Source: Ariolimax columbianus (taxonomy: Eukaryota > Mollusca > Gastropoda > Stylommatophora > Arionidae). Taken from it: a DNA stretch of 64,000 bases. Location: positions 49,014,916 to 49,078,915 of the forward strand of contig JAVGWX010000002.1 of NCBI GenBank assembly GCA_036924085.1, given 5' to 3'. Below the pieces are notes generated by a model. It was not told the DNA's origin and did no database searches. It worked only from the letters and a program-made list of their open reading frames with translations. Positions 46,051 to 57,159 of the stretch are shown here, in pieces. The translations under genes and the position numbers were made by a program. Within the stretch, counting starts at the first letter, position 1. Each line of letters begins with the position of its first letter.

Positions 46051-46818
46051 CACCTCATCGTTCGAGGTTCTAGAAAACAGACTGAATCACAGCAGTCTGG
46101 CCAACGAGGTGGTAATCAACACTGCAATCTTCATATTGTTGAGCTCACTAAAATGCCTGGCATTGCACTCTGGTCAGAAGGACCCTATTCCACCTTCTCA
46201 AGTACCTCTCAGGTTGGGAGAAGAGCCATTGAAACGTACTCAAGTGTTAACTCTATTCTGCACGAGCAACTTTGATCAACAGCAACATTTACATTGCTGG
46301 AATTGCAGCCAGTTTTAACCATCATAATTTCCGCTTTACATTTTCGGCCTTTTGTTACGGAAGCTCTTATGTTAACAAGGATTATATGTTTGCTTACTTG
46401 CTTTTTCGCTATACTTAGAAACATGACATTGATGCAACCAACTTTTAGCAAAACGATTTTGAACTCTATCGACAACGTGCCTTGTCTGGGACAAACGTTA
46501 GTCCACTTCCTCAAGCCAGGTAAACAGTGTATCTTACCGGGATATTCTGCTCAAGCCAAATCTTCGAACATTTTCAGACTTGTTTATCTTTCAACAAGAT
46601 GGTGCGCCACCTCATTGTGCTCGAGAAGATGTTCTATTTCTTGAACCTGAGACTCCTGTTTTATAACTACCAATACTTTGGCCACTGAACAGTCCCGACC
46701 TAATTCCTGTTGACTATACAATTTGCGGCCAAATGGTTCAAAAAGTGTACAGTTCGCGAAGATAAGAGACGTCACTGAGTCAAATCAACGAATTTTGAGT
46801 GCTTGAATGAACTCCATC

Positions 46819-46831
46819 AAACCACGATCGG
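46819..46831. repeat. Target-site duplication, left (SINE 4)
   Basis: aaaccacgatcgg, repeated at 47183-47195. Confidence 0.92.
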
Positions 46832-47182
46832 GGATCAAGATGCTGAGCAGCGCATGAGCTGCAGTGGTCAGCGACCCATAGCTGACTGCTAGTATCAGGG
46901 GCAGCGAACAAGAGCTGCCAAGACCCTTCTACACCTCCACGTGGTGATCCTGGATAACAGGCTGCAGCAGGGCAGACTGGCTAAGAAGAAGGGATCGAAG
47001 AGGGAATGCTAACCCGGTACTAACAAATTCTTGCTGAAGTCAGATGTGTTGGACCGAAAGGTGCAAATATCGCAGTCAAGCTGTAAACTACGACACAACT
47101 CATTCCGTTCTCTTGACTACATTCTGCTACTTAAGCTTTTTAGGGGTTGTAGCAGGAGATTAAGAACGAACGAAGCCAAGCC
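46832..47182 (+). mobile_element. SINE copy 4, AAGCC-type tail
   Basis: 351 bp, the same family as copies 1-3 from GGATCAAGATGCTGAGCAGC to GAACGAACGAAG, but the tail is 'aagccaagcc' in place of GAA repeats. Perfect 13-bp target duplications fix the ends. Confidence 0.93.
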
Positions 47183-47195
47183 AAACCACGATCGG
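47183..47195. repeat. Target-site duplication, right (SINE 4)
   Basis: aaaccacgatcgg, identical to 46819-46831. Confidence 0.92.
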
Positions 47196-47280
47196 CGCAG
47201 AAAATGCAAAATAGCGCAAGCGCCTGAGGAGAATAATTTGAACACAGAAATAAAAAGCTAACATCTTCGTTGGCTAATTA

Positions 47281-47819
47281 TGTACACCAGTTCGACTTTT
47301 CGTTACTCATTATATTTTGTCAACTTATAATCATTATAACAAGTTTGTATTGATTCCGTTGTTTCCTACTCACCCTGCGTTTATATAAAGACACGTGCAA
47401 GAACGCGCACACATCCAGGCCATACTTTAATGTAGCACCGTGCACAATTTTAATTTCGTCGCTTTTTTTCAGTCAGCAGTTTTAAATATTTTTTTTTATT
47501 GCAACGAGAGGCCAAAATAATGCACACGCAAAAATGATTTCAATTTTACACATCATTGCCATATTGGCAACTTAGTGGCTAAATTTAATATATTTTTCAA
47601 ATTTTAACATCTTTTGGCTTCTTTTCTTTTTCATAAATTCGGAACAGTCGTCTTTATTGTTTTATAAATTGACAAGTGTCATACTTTTTTTATCAGGACA
47701 CGGAGAATACGAACAAGTGAACACAATGGGGGCGGGGGGGGGGGGGGGGTGAAATTATTGTTTTCAATAGAATCAATGGAGGCACTTATAGAATGTGAAC
47801 TAATACCGTCCAGAATATT
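47281..47819. other. No gene; G-run at 47728-47750
   Basis: AT-rich sequence with a poly(G) stretch; no coding signal. Confidence 0.55.
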
Positions 47820-47832
47820 AACATTAAGATTT
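47820..47832. repeat. Target-site duplication, left (SINE 5)
   Basis: aacattaagattt; the partner at 48202-48214 is aacagtaagattt (one mismatch). Confidence 0.75.
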
Positions 47833-48201
47833 GGTTTCAAGATGCTGAGCAGCGCATGAGCTGCAGTGGTCAGCGACCCATAGCTGACTGCTAGCGCCAG
47901 GGCCAGCAAACTAGAGCTGCCAAGACCCTTCTACGCCTCCAAGTGGTGATCCTGGATAACAGGCTGCAGCAGGCAGACTGGTCAGGGAGAAGGGACCGAA
48001 GAGGGAATGCTAACCCGGTACTAAAAAATGCTTGCTGAAGTCGGATGTGTTGGACCGAAAGGTGCAAATTTCACAGTTAAACTGTAGAACTACGACACAA
48101 CGCATTCCATTCTCTGGACTACATTCTGCTACTTAAGCCCTTTCATGGTTTGGTATCTGGAGATTGAGAACGAACGAAGCCAAGCCAAGCCAAGCCAAGC
48201 C
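47833..48201 (+). mobile_element. SINE copy 5, (AAGCC)5 tail
   Basis: 369 bp, same family. It ends GAACGAACG followed by five AAGCC repeats (about 48175-48200). It is the longest tail of this type in the window and shares the pentamer with copy 4 only. Confidence 0.92.
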
Positions 48202-48214
48202 AACAGTAAGATTT
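48202..48214. repeat. Target-site duplication, right (SINE 5)
   Basis: aacagtaagattt, one mismatch from 47820-47832. Confidence 0.75.
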
Positions 48215-48528
48215 AACTCAAAAAGAAGAAAAGCATAAATCATTCAATACTGCGCAAACAAACATTGCTGGTGAAAATACCAATAAATAAATGTTTTTAA
48301 TGCTCCAGGGAACTCTGGACAATGCTCTGATGGTGGATAGCAACGTAGTCATGTGAGATTAAAATGCAAAAGTTGAAACAATTATGAACTGATTTAATGA
48401 ATGGACATCCCATATGGGGAAAAGTCGGCGAATTAACGAGGGACCGGCTAGGAAAAACAGGCTTCGACCACCTGTAAAGAGTGGTCCTATATTCCACCTA
48501 TATTTGTCCCCCAAAGATTGACTTTTTG
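48215..48528. other. No gene seen
   Basis: Unique sequence between SINE 5 and LINE C. Confidence 0.5.
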
Positions 48529-49931
48529 CAGTAACCATTATTTTTTCGAAAAAAAGCGGCGGTCATCCTGAGGCTGTCGACACTGCCATAGAGCTTGTCT
48601 TGTGATTCCACTGGTGATGGCCACATCTGCTCTCTCTGATCCTCGTGTGTCGGGCAGTTCTGCAGCAGATGTTCAGCGGTCATTTTCCCGGTACCACACG
48701 GGCATTCGTCGGTTCCACCTATCTTCAATTTGTTGAATAGGTGGTACCTCAGTCTATTGTGGCCAGTGCGAAGTCTGAAGACAACGACCTGCTCTCTTCT
48801 GTTCAACTGGTAATATGCATCGTTTTTGGTGTAACCAGTATGTTCGGTTTCCCATTTGGTCATGTATCTGGCTTTAATAAGCCATTTTGACTCTTCGTAC
48901 GTCGTACTAGTATCTGTTTGTGGTAGTCTTGCGCCTTCTTTTGCCAGTCTGTCTGCCTCCTCGTTGCCTTGGATGTTGCAGTGTGATGGGACCCACTGCA
49001 CCACTACCCTTTTTGGTGCGGACTGCTGGCATAGTTGACAGAGTGCTGTTCTTAAGTCATTAAGCTCAGTGTTTTTCTGGCTTTTTAGCGCTGTGACTAC
49101 GGCGAGAGCATCTGTAAGCAGGACTGTATGGCTTTCATTTTCTTTATGTCTCACCATTTTTTCCACTGTCGCCCTCAGTGCCTCTGCCTCCGCTCTGAGA
49201 TCGTCTGCAAACATTGAGCTATGGACTCTTCTTGGTATATTCTCTGTAATGTCGTTTATATACACCAGGAAGAGTGTGGGTGACAGTACTCCCCCTTGGG
49301 GTACTCCCTGCTCGAGTGTCACCTTTTTGCTCATCTGCCCTTGTACTTGGACTCTGGCCGTTCTTTGTTTGAGGTAGTAGTTGATCCACTTGTACATTCT
49401 CCCACAAACTTCACTTCTCCTTAGCTTGACTCTAAGTCCGTCTTTCCAGACTTTGTCAAATGCCTTCTCCAGATCCACCAAAACCGCTACTGTGTGTTTA
49501 TGTGCCTGGTAGACATCTTCTATTTCCTGGGCTATGAGGATGACCTGGTCCTCAGTGAATCTGTGCTGTCTAAAGCCGGCTTGCTGTGGAATTAGTATTC
49601 GTTTTTCTTCCAGATGCCACATCAGTCTGGTGTTTATCATACGTTCCATCAGTTTGCCAACACAGATCAGTAGGCTGATAGGCATGTATCCATTCGGATC
49701 TGTTTTGTCCTTTCCATTCTTTGGTACTGGTACAAGTACTGCGTCTTTCCATGCCTGGGGTACAATTCCCCTTTTCCAGCTTTGGTTCAGGACCGATAGC
49801 AATTTCCTCTTCGCTGTTTGGCCAAGCCCCATCAGCATTTCGTTTGTTATCCCGTCTTTTCCGGGAGATTTCCTTTTCTTTAATGTTCTCATGGCCTCTT
49901 CCATTTCACTCATTGTTAATTTGGCCATCAT
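48498..49931 (-). pseudogene. LINE copy C: RT-RNase H in-frame deletion fusion
   Basis: 477 residues: RKSPGKDGITNEMLMGLGQ, YMPISLLICVGKLMERM (Met for Arg in YRPISL), LVDLEKAFDKVW, VPQGGVLSPTLF and FADDL, followed directly by RAEAEALRATVEKMV. The thumb and the first RNase H Asp (YTDGS) are therefore gone, although the frame is unbroken. The end has TDALAVVTAL, GNEEADRLAKEG and the Cys/His cluster, then 10 foreign residues beyond the LINE. Confidence 0.88.
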
Positions 49932-50195
49932 ATGCTCTTCTGGTGCCGTATTGATGTTGTCGTGCCCCTTTTGCTCTTCACTAATGTCTGTATGCCTATC
50001 TGCAGGGACCTCGATGTGGTTTGCTTTGGCATAGTGTTCTGCAAAAGCGTTTGCGGCTTTCTTCCCTGTGAGCAGGTTTTCGCCCTGCTTGATGGTAATT
50101 TATTTGTTTGAAGGGGTTTCGTCGTTCATGGCTCTGACTAGCTTCCATAGCTTGTTCCCTTCTTTGTCTAGGTTGACACTTTCAGTTTTGTTTTT

Positions 50196-50762
50196 CTAGC
50201 TCTCTCTTGCTGTTTGGTTGAGAGTGTATTTGTATTTCGCCGTGGCGGTTTTGAGGGCGATTTTTGCCTCCATAGATTGTTCTCGCTCTGCCATGTTCCT
50301 AGCATTTGTGATTGCATCTTCCGCTTTCTGCAACTGATCATTCCAATAGGGCTTATAGTTTTTCCTAGCCCCTCTTGTGATGGTTTCAGTGGCGGCTTGC
50401 ATTATTGCCTTGCTTAGGCTTTCCACCATGGGCTTCATTTTGTTGTTTCGTGTGTTGATGGTTTCACACAGCCCGTCTGTCAGGATTGCAAATCTGTCCC
50501 AGTCGGCTCGTTTGTAATTCCAACGTGGGAGCGGTTTTGTTTCCTGTGGGCCTACTTCCATATCAATGTCTAGCCTGATCGGCATGTGGTCGCTACCTGC
50601 CAGTTGGTTTAGTACCTGGCGGTCTATTTTATGGTGTATGTCCTGTGTGGAGAAGGCCAAATCTGGAGTCGAGGTGGAATGCCATGTTCTAGAATAGAAA
50701 CTAGGGCTATCCTCCGGCCTATTGATTAGGGAGAGATTTGTGTCTATCTCCCAATCTTCCAC
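50196..50762 (-). pseudogene. LINE copy C: endonuclease end and linker
   Basis: 188 residues with RTWHSTSTPDLAFST, AGSDHMPIRLDIDM (SDHMPI in place of SDHRPI) and the pre-RT linker. It ends at TAG in place of Trp (RESWKN). Confidence 0.85.
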
Positions 50763-50804
50763 TTCGTCACCTCTGCTGTCTGTGTCCGAGTATCCCCATC
50801 TCTC

Positions 50805-51437
50805 CTAGTGGCTGTTGAAGTCTCCAACTACTATGCAGTTGGAGTCTTTGACGTCCATACTTGAGAGCGATAGGGATTTATTTGGTAGTCCATACAGATT
50901 GAAAATGCGGAGCTTCGTCTCTTGAGCCATTATGTCAACTCCTTCAATTTCTGCTTGTCCGGTGTGAGTGACAGATACCGCGCTACTCGGTATGCAGTTT
51001 CGGGTCAGTATCAGGACCCCTCCTTTGTGTCCTTCTCTATCGAGACGGAAGGTCTGGTATCCTCTGATTGAGAATTTATGGTTTTTGTTGAGGTGCGTTT
51101 CCTGGATACATGCCACGTCAATCTTACCTTCATGCAGGTGATGTGTTAGGGAAAGCTTTTTGTTAACGACACCCTCCGCATTCCACTGTAGTATTTTGAG
51201 GGTATTGAGTTTTTGGTCAATAGGAGTTGCCTCATAGCCATGTGCCTTGACTCCGCGACACATGGGTGGGTGACCACCAGTAGTCAAGGGTGGGCCCCTT
51301 CGAGGCGTGAGGCCCGGCACTATCGCTGCCTGGCGGGACTCCGTAGAATGAGCGCCATACGTTTTTCTGATCGGTTGTACTGTCATCATACTGCGATTTA
51401 CGTTGCACTGTTTTGTTAGGCTTGTGGCCCCGTGCAT
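50805..51437 (-). pseudogene. LINE copy C: endonuclease N-terminal part
   Basis: 210 residues. They include LKILQWNAEGVVNKK, CIQETHLNKNHKFSIRGYQT, LTRNCIPSSAVSVTHTG and VVGDFNSH, followed by a stop at 50805 before ERWG. Confidence 0.87.
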
Positions 51438-52522
51438 CCGATTTGAACATGCGTTTCTGTAGGGATTCCCTCCTTAGCCTTTGGCTGTCCCCAGCCTATC
51501 TGCAAGGCAGCAGTTGTTTATGATCAGAGTTGTCTCTCTTATGGAAGTTGTCTTACCAGACTAACGAGTCTTCACTACTCGTGTCTATAGGGTGTGGTGA
51601 TGATATATGAGATGATATATGATATGGACTGGTTTACCCGGAAGAGAGGCAGTCCAGTGTGTCTGTACCCCAGGATCGTCACGTCCTGCCAGAAACGTAG
51701 CATTTGCATGTGAGTGGGGTATCTCTTTGCTCCCTTTATTTTATTGGCTTCTACGCAGGGATGGTACGCCTAGCATTCCCCGCCACCTGGGATGTTGACA
51801 CAGTGGGGCAGGTGTGCAATGTCCGCTAGTCTGCATCTCTTCTGCGTCTATTGGTATGGCTGATAGCGTACAAGGTAGATATCGAAGCAGAAGTGCATTT
51901 AACCAGGGGACAAGCCTGGTAATGTCACGGAGATGTTGTTCGCCTGGTTTGCGGACATATCTCGTGGTCAAGGAGTGAGTCTCGACAGTTCACAGTGAGG
52001 TGGCTGCTCTACTGTTTTCGACACCCCGACCAAGAACTAAGTCTTATGTTGTTGGTTTCGCACCCCATCACCGTATAGGGTGAATATCGAGCAGCTATCC
52101 ACCCGCTTTGATCGACCTGGTAGGGTTAAGGCACGATCCCCAGATCCCGACTATATCGGAGCCTCCCATTGCAGTGGTGCTGAGAATTTTGGCGGGATTC
52201 CGGCTAACAGGCATACGGCCGTAATCCCTCACATGGTAGCCTCGCGCCATTGGCTTATCAGCCTGGTACGTGAACCAAATGTCTGCGGCTCCTCTCGAGT
52301 TGAGCAGGATTTCCGTAGCAACGCCCTGTCATTTGTAGGGTAAAACTGACCTGTCTTCCGATGGTCTATTTCCAGCACCCGTTCATCATTTTGCTTTTAA
52401 TTAATGAAAGGTTTGATATGAGGCGCCATGCTTTCTTTCCATCTTTTCTAAGTTCAACTGTCCGTATTTCTTTGTCCATGCTTCTCTTTTTGGATGTCTG
52501 CTAAGCAACTTGACTTTGACAG

Positions 52523-52879
52523 TTAGCCTATTATAATATTGGTTTTCTTAGCACGGGTACGCTGTTTCTCGACTTGCTGTCTTGCTTTCTTTCTCTCGTA
52601 AACAGTGGCCTCTAATTCTTTACTCAAACACAGTTTAAACTTTCTCCTGTATCCTTGTTGGATGGCTTCCTTTGCAGATTGTAGCAATGATGTGGTGGTT
52701 TTACTATAGACATTGTCTATATCCGGCATCTTATCGATATTCGCGAAACTTTGCGGTATTTGTCTCATGAATAACTGCCAGTCTACCTTTTTGTAGTTCC
52801 GTGGGAAGGATGTCATGTGATTTCCTACTGACGTTGATAATGTCAAGGAATATGATCCTATTGTCACTTCTGATGTCAT
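52523..52879 (-). pseudogene. Sister LINE G linker before RT
   Basis: 118 residues parallel to the linker of the GAA-LINE (WNYKRADWDRF versus RNYKKVDWQLF; GARKNYKPYWNDELQKVE versus GYRRKFKLCLSKELEATV). No catalytic motif. Confidence 0.75.
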
Positions 52880-53046
52880 CGATGACTCTAATCGAGCAAT
52901 ACTGATGTTAATCGGCTGTTTTACAAGGGTGAGGTCTTGATTGATTTTTGGCTTGGTGAATCAGTGTCGGTGGGGCATGGGCGTTCTGCAACGGGATGGG
53001 TGTTGTAGTGTTAATGATTTCCTTTATGACCGTTCCTGTTGGATTT

Positions 53047-53460
53047 CTACCTGTATAGACCCACGAAAAAAGGGGTGGTGGGGGGGGGGGGGGTGAGAGG
53101 AAGTGACCATTCATATTGACTCTGCATCAGTGTAAGGTGTGCTCTTGGTGAGTTGTATATGTTAATTATTTTCTGCGGTCTTTCTCCTACCACTTCCTGT
53201 AGGTCAGTTTCGTCGTTGGTTTCAAAAGCGGAAACTTTTGCCTGGATGTCATTCCAGATAAGTGTAATTAATCCCTGATATTGTTTGCACTTACATTGGT
53301 ACAATGTGAAGCCTGTGATGTAGAGGGAGGTGTCCTTTGACGTTATTGTTTCATGGATGAGTGCCACGTGGATTTCAAGATCCATCGGGAGCTTAATCAA
53401 TTCTAGTTTTTTATTTCCAATTCCTGATATGTTGAGCTGGAGGATGCGTAGTGATTGCAT
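53047..53460 (-). pseudogene. Sister LINE G endonuclease N-terminal fragment
   Basis: 137 residues with LQLNISGIGNKK (Asn), HVALIHETI (Glu) and INIYNSPRAHL. Frame and similarity end at the C-run near 53094; the catalytic GDFN and SDH segments are missing. Confidence 0.8.
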
Positions 53461-53870
53461 ATTACTTGTGGGCCTGGTAGCATAATTGTCTCTGCTCTAC
53501 CCAGGTGTAGAAGAGCCTAGCGTATCTTGCTAACCGAGGCAGCGGCGGAGCTCGCATAACGTATGATGTCTTAGAAGCATTCTGAGTGTGAGGGGGGATT
53601 ATGGGCGCATCTTTTGAGTATCCCGAAGGGAGGTAGCCCAGTGTGTCAGTGTCCCAGGATCACCACGTCCTGTCAGGGACGTAGCATATACATTTGGGTG
53701 GGCTATCTCATCATTTTTCCCTCAGTTTTGCAAGCCGGTCTGCGCTGATGGTACGTGGGACATTCCCCGCCACCTGAAATATCGCCACAAATGTGCAATG
53801 TCCGCTGGTCTGCATATCTTCGTCATCCATGAAGGACAAACAGTAAAGAACTAGACAAGAATGCATTTAA

Positions 53871-54125
53871 CCCATGAAGTGGGGATGGATCGGCGCAGCC
53901 CAGATCCTGTACCACTCGCCGGTGGGTTCTGCAGCTGCATCTATAGGGCTCCACCTACTGCTCATCCTTTTTGTGCGGCCTCTCTGCAAAGAACTGTCCG
54001 GGTTTGGTGACAGTGCCAGGAGTAAAACTCCCGCCGACATAGCTCCTTGGATTATTGGGTGGCGCAAGCTTTCCAACCACGGCAAGGTAGGCTTATATGT
54101 GGAGAGATCTAAGTATGAATGAAAG
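53871..54125. other. Unassigned, possibly 5' part of LINE G
   Basis: GC-richer than its surroundings, with opposed open frames of 82-89 codons and no recognised domain. Confidence 0.35.
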
Positions 54126-54620
54126 GGGTGGCACACTCAGGGACCGCCATAGGCGGCACAAACTTCAGCTACGCCCATGGATGCGGGACCTGGTCAACAA
54201 CACGAACAACCACGGAAGAAGATTGAATCCTTCGATCTTAAACGTTCCAGGAGGGTGCTCAAATACCTTGTCAAGTGAATAAAAAAGACACATACATCTT
54301 ACAGGAGTTCGATATAGAACAAATTGGCTAGTAAAAAAAAACATTACGTCTAGGAAATTAATATACTTTGGCCACATCAAACGTCACAATGGTCTAGAAA
54401 GAACGATGCTGGGCGGTATGTACTGGCAAACCCGCCAGGGCTAGACCGAGGAGAAGATGGACAAGAAACATTACAGGGCCCTGTAATTCTCCTAGGGGCT
54501 CTGTGGTTGACAGTAGTAGAGGCGGGAGCGCTGGCCAGGGATTGAATGCATTACAGATCGGCTGTCATGAGAGAGCGTTCTGCAAAGGGCATGCCTCATG
54601 ATGATGATATAACATGTATT
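54126..54620 (+). mobile_element. RTE-like LINE 3' fragment
   Basis: Plus-strand codons IYFGHIKRHNGLERTMLGG (54358-54415), then a frame change to RARPRRRWTRNITGP, then GLNALQIGCHERAFCKGHAS and a (ATG)n-like end. These are typical of the last about 90 residues of RTE-type ORFs. Frameshifts are present. Confidence 0.78.
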
Positions 54621-54689
54621 AACTTTACTTTTAACATTCGTTATTGCTGCGATTAACGGCACATAATAATATAATATCTACACAGAACA

Positions 54690-55090
54690 ACAACAAATCA
54701 AGCACGTGAAGGATTTCAAATATTTAGGATGCATAGCATCATCTAATGGAAGAATACAAGAAGAAATCGATCACAGATGCAATAAAGCAAACCAAATCAT
54801 TAGCCAGATGTCAACAATGCTGAAGAACAAGCACGTAAAGATTGGCACAAAAAGAGCCCTGTTCAACACAATGTCCATGCCTACTCCATGCTACCAGTGT
54901 CAAACTTGGACACTGACAGCAACAGATAAGAGAAAAATAGAAACAACAGAAATGAAATGCCTGAGGCGAATGCTAAATGCGGCAAGAATTAGAAACGATG
55001 AGATCAGGAAACAGATGGGCACTAAGCCAATGCTAGACTTCATTAGAAAACAGCAAATTCAGTGGTTTGGCCACATATCGCGATAACAAC
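54690..55090 (+). pseudogene. LINE ORF C-terminal fragment, RTE-like
   Basis: 126 residues at 54706-55086: VKDFKYLGCIASSNGRIQEE, KIGTKRALFNTMSMPTPCYQ, QTWTLTATDKRKIETTEMKC and IRKQQIQWFGHISR, a well-kept post-RT region. The usual LLYGSE-like segment reads TPCYQCQTW. No catalytic part. Confidence 0.8.
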
Positions 55091-55267
55091 ACAGCAGCGT
55101 CCCAAAGATGTCTCTATCGCTTAAACACAGCGGTACCAGAACTAGAGGCCGACATGCAAAAGATGGAATATCCAACGCAGCCAGTTCCACCTTATACGAA
55201 GCGCACACCAAGGCGTTGTCCACATGTCACTTATTCACCTGACGCCGAAAGGCAAACCAAGATCAGA

Positions 55268-55530
<263 letters not shown>

Positions 55531-55886
55531 ATGGCATATTTGTATTTTAAAAACACGAGCCTGTGTCTTTAACTCTTGCCGTTGAAAGTATACTAAACAA
55601 CTGTACACTGGACGAGTGAGACCAGTTCTCGAGTATGGCATTGCGGCATAGACAACAGCTGCAACGGCGAACTTTGACAAAATTAGCAAACTCCAAAATC
55701 AAGCCATGAGAGTTATAACAGGAGGCATGAAGTCAACGCCAATTGTAGAGCTTGAAAAGATTACAAATCTGCAATCCATGACCGACAGAAGAGACTGCAA
55801 TGCCTAGCAGCAAGCAGAAAAACTCAGAAGACTGACCATCCAATGCATTAGAGACTAAATAATTTTTTAAATGGGAAACTAAAGCG

Positions 55887-56363
55887 GTGAAACTTTGCAG
55901 AAATAGCCAAGGCAAAGACCCTATCAACGCATTAACAACACCAAAGCCCATCCCTACTGTACGCAAACCTACCTGGAGGCAGCACATGTTTCCAGAGGTG
56001 GTAGAAAATATACCAGGTATTGGAAAAAAGAACAGCCAGACTGAAAAGGAGAGAAGAGACATAACCATGAGGTACATAACGAAAAACTACCCAAGCATGG
56101 ACTGGACCCATGCATATACCGACGGCTTTGTAACAAACACAACACAGAACGGAGGGGCAGGGGTATTCCTGGGCTTACCAAATGGTCGAAAAATAACACT
56201 GGCAGTGGCAACCGGAAAATACACGAGCAATTTCAGAGCGGAGGCAGAGGCACTGAGGGCTGTAGTAGAAGCAATGGTGACATGCAAAACAATTAAAGCC
56301 ATTAGTCCTGCTTACAGATGCCCTGGCCGTAGTCACAGCACTAAAAAGCCAGAAAAATACTGA
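55887..56363 (+). pseudogene. LINE copy D: RNase H first half
   Basis: 158 residues with PIPTVRKPTWRQHMFPEVV, WTHAYTDGFVTNTTQ (Ser to Phe beside the first Asp) and FRAEAEALRAVVEAM. A frameshift after KTIKAI moves the TDALAV segment out of frame. Confidence 0.87.
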
Positions 56364-56424
56364 ACTTAATGATTTAAGAGCAGTACTCTGCCAACTATGC
56401 CAGCAGTCCGTACCAAAAAGAGTT

Positions 56425-56841
56425 GTGGTACATTGGGTTCCATCCCACTGTAACATCCAAGGCAACGAGGAGGCAGACAGACTAGCAAAAGAAGGTGCAA
56501 GACTACCACAACCAGATACTAGTGTGACATACGAAGAGTCAAAAAGGCTTATTAGAGCTAGATACATGACCAAATGGGAAACAGAACATACCGGCTACAC
56601 CAAAAACGATGCCTATTACCAGTTGAACAGAAGAGAGCAGGTCGTGGTCTTCAGACTTCGCACTGGCCACATTAGACTGAGGTACCACCTATTCAATAAA
56701 CTGAAGATATGTGGCACTGACGAATGCTCGTGCGTTACTGTGAAAATGATCGCTGAACATCTGCTGCAAAACTGCCCGACATACGACGACCTGAGAAAGC
56801 ACATGTGGCCATCACCAGTGGCAACACTAGACAAGCTCTAA
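56425..56841 (+). pseudogene. LINE copy D: RNase H end and Cys/His knuckle
   Basis: 138 residues: VHWVPSHCNIQGNEEADRLA, RREQVVVFRLRTGHIRLRYH and CSCVTVKMIAEHLLQNC, ending at TAA where others read YGS. Confidence 0.87.
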
Positions 56842-56984
56842 GGCAGTGTCGACAGCCTCAGGATGACCGCTGCTTTTTTCGAAAAAAAATAAAGGTTGAC
56901 GTCTGACAGCGTACGAAGAAGAAGAAGAAGAAGAAGAAGAAGAAGACTGCTGCCGTTGTACAATGTTGTTGTTGAATGCCTGCA

Positions 56985-57152
56985 ATGAGTAGGATTACTC
57001 TTTTGTGCGCCCTAAAATTGACGTTTAGTGGCGGGTTGTCGTAGCTTTATTCACATCCCGGTTGTGCCGATAAAGGCGTACTGGAGTTCTCCAATCGGTT
57101 GTGCTATGTTTGACTTCATCTGCGTGTCGCTCACTACTACGGGGATCACGTC
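56985..57152 (+). repeat. Dispersed repeat, second copy
   Basis: Partner of 7529-7710, sharing 'tctgcgtgtcgctcactac'. It lies directly 3' of LINE D but outside its GAA tail, so copy D probably inserted next to or into an older related element. Confidence 0.7.
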
Positions 57153-57159
57153 GAAATAA

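Larger units (their letters stand above)
46490..47280 (+). mobile_element. Mariner-like transposase relic, split by SINE 4
   Basis: The plus strand reads FQQDGAPPHCAREDVLFLEP (46599 on), a stop, then WPLNSPDLIPVDYTICGQMV and INEF. This is the second-Asp and third-Asp region (QQDGAPPH...WPPNSPDLNPLDY) of Tc1/mariner-superfamily transposases. The two catalytic Asp are still readable, but stops and a missing N-terminus make it dead. SINE 4 interrupts the C-terminal part. Upstream 46290-46590 is probably the rest of the element, too decayed to align. Confidence 0.75.
48529..52386 (-). mobile_element. GAA-LINE copy C, 3' tail lost, long 5' UTR
   Basis: Minus-strand copy that keeps about 850 bp of 5' UTR (51540-52386), matching copy A at 24840-25730, and stops in the loop of the first leader hairpin. 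At the other end the last 20 or so bases and the GAA tail are missing, and no clear target duplication was found. Stops occur at about 50101 (Gln to TAA), 50196 (Trp to TAG) and 50805. An internal deletion of about 1 kb fuses RT directly to RNase H in frame. Confidence 0.9.
52387..53870 (-). mobile_element. Diverged sister LINE (G), 5' half
   Basis: The minus strand shows a related but distinct LINE. The endonuclease start is at 53460 (LRILQLNISGIGNKKLELIK; HVALIHETITSKDTSLYITG). The pre-RT linker is at 52879-52523 (NYKKVDWQLFMRQIPQS; RRKFKLCLSKELEATVYERK). KKYGQLNLEKDGKKAWRLIS is visible to about 52400. Its 5' UTR (53600-53850) aligns with those of copies A and C (for example 'cccaggatc.ccacgtcctg' and 'tgcaatgtccgctggtctgc'). 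The element ends abruptly where copy C begins. A poly(G) run at 53079-53094 sits in the endonuclease. Confidence 0.85.
55585..56945 (+). mobile_element. GAA-tailed LINE copy D
   Basis: A plus-strand 5'-truncated copy starting in the RT thumb codons (CTGTACACTGGACGAGTGAG). The first part is frameshifted (55585-55880). RNase H and knuckle follow, and a long (GAA)10 tail ends at about 56945. Short flanking matches (tgccgttg at 55577 and 56951) may be a weak target duplication. It preserves the empty site for SINE 3. Confidence 0.9.

Noticed and set aside
48529..52386. Target duplication for LINE C
   Set aside because: Only 'ttttgc' is shared between the two flanks; too short, and the GAA tail is missing.
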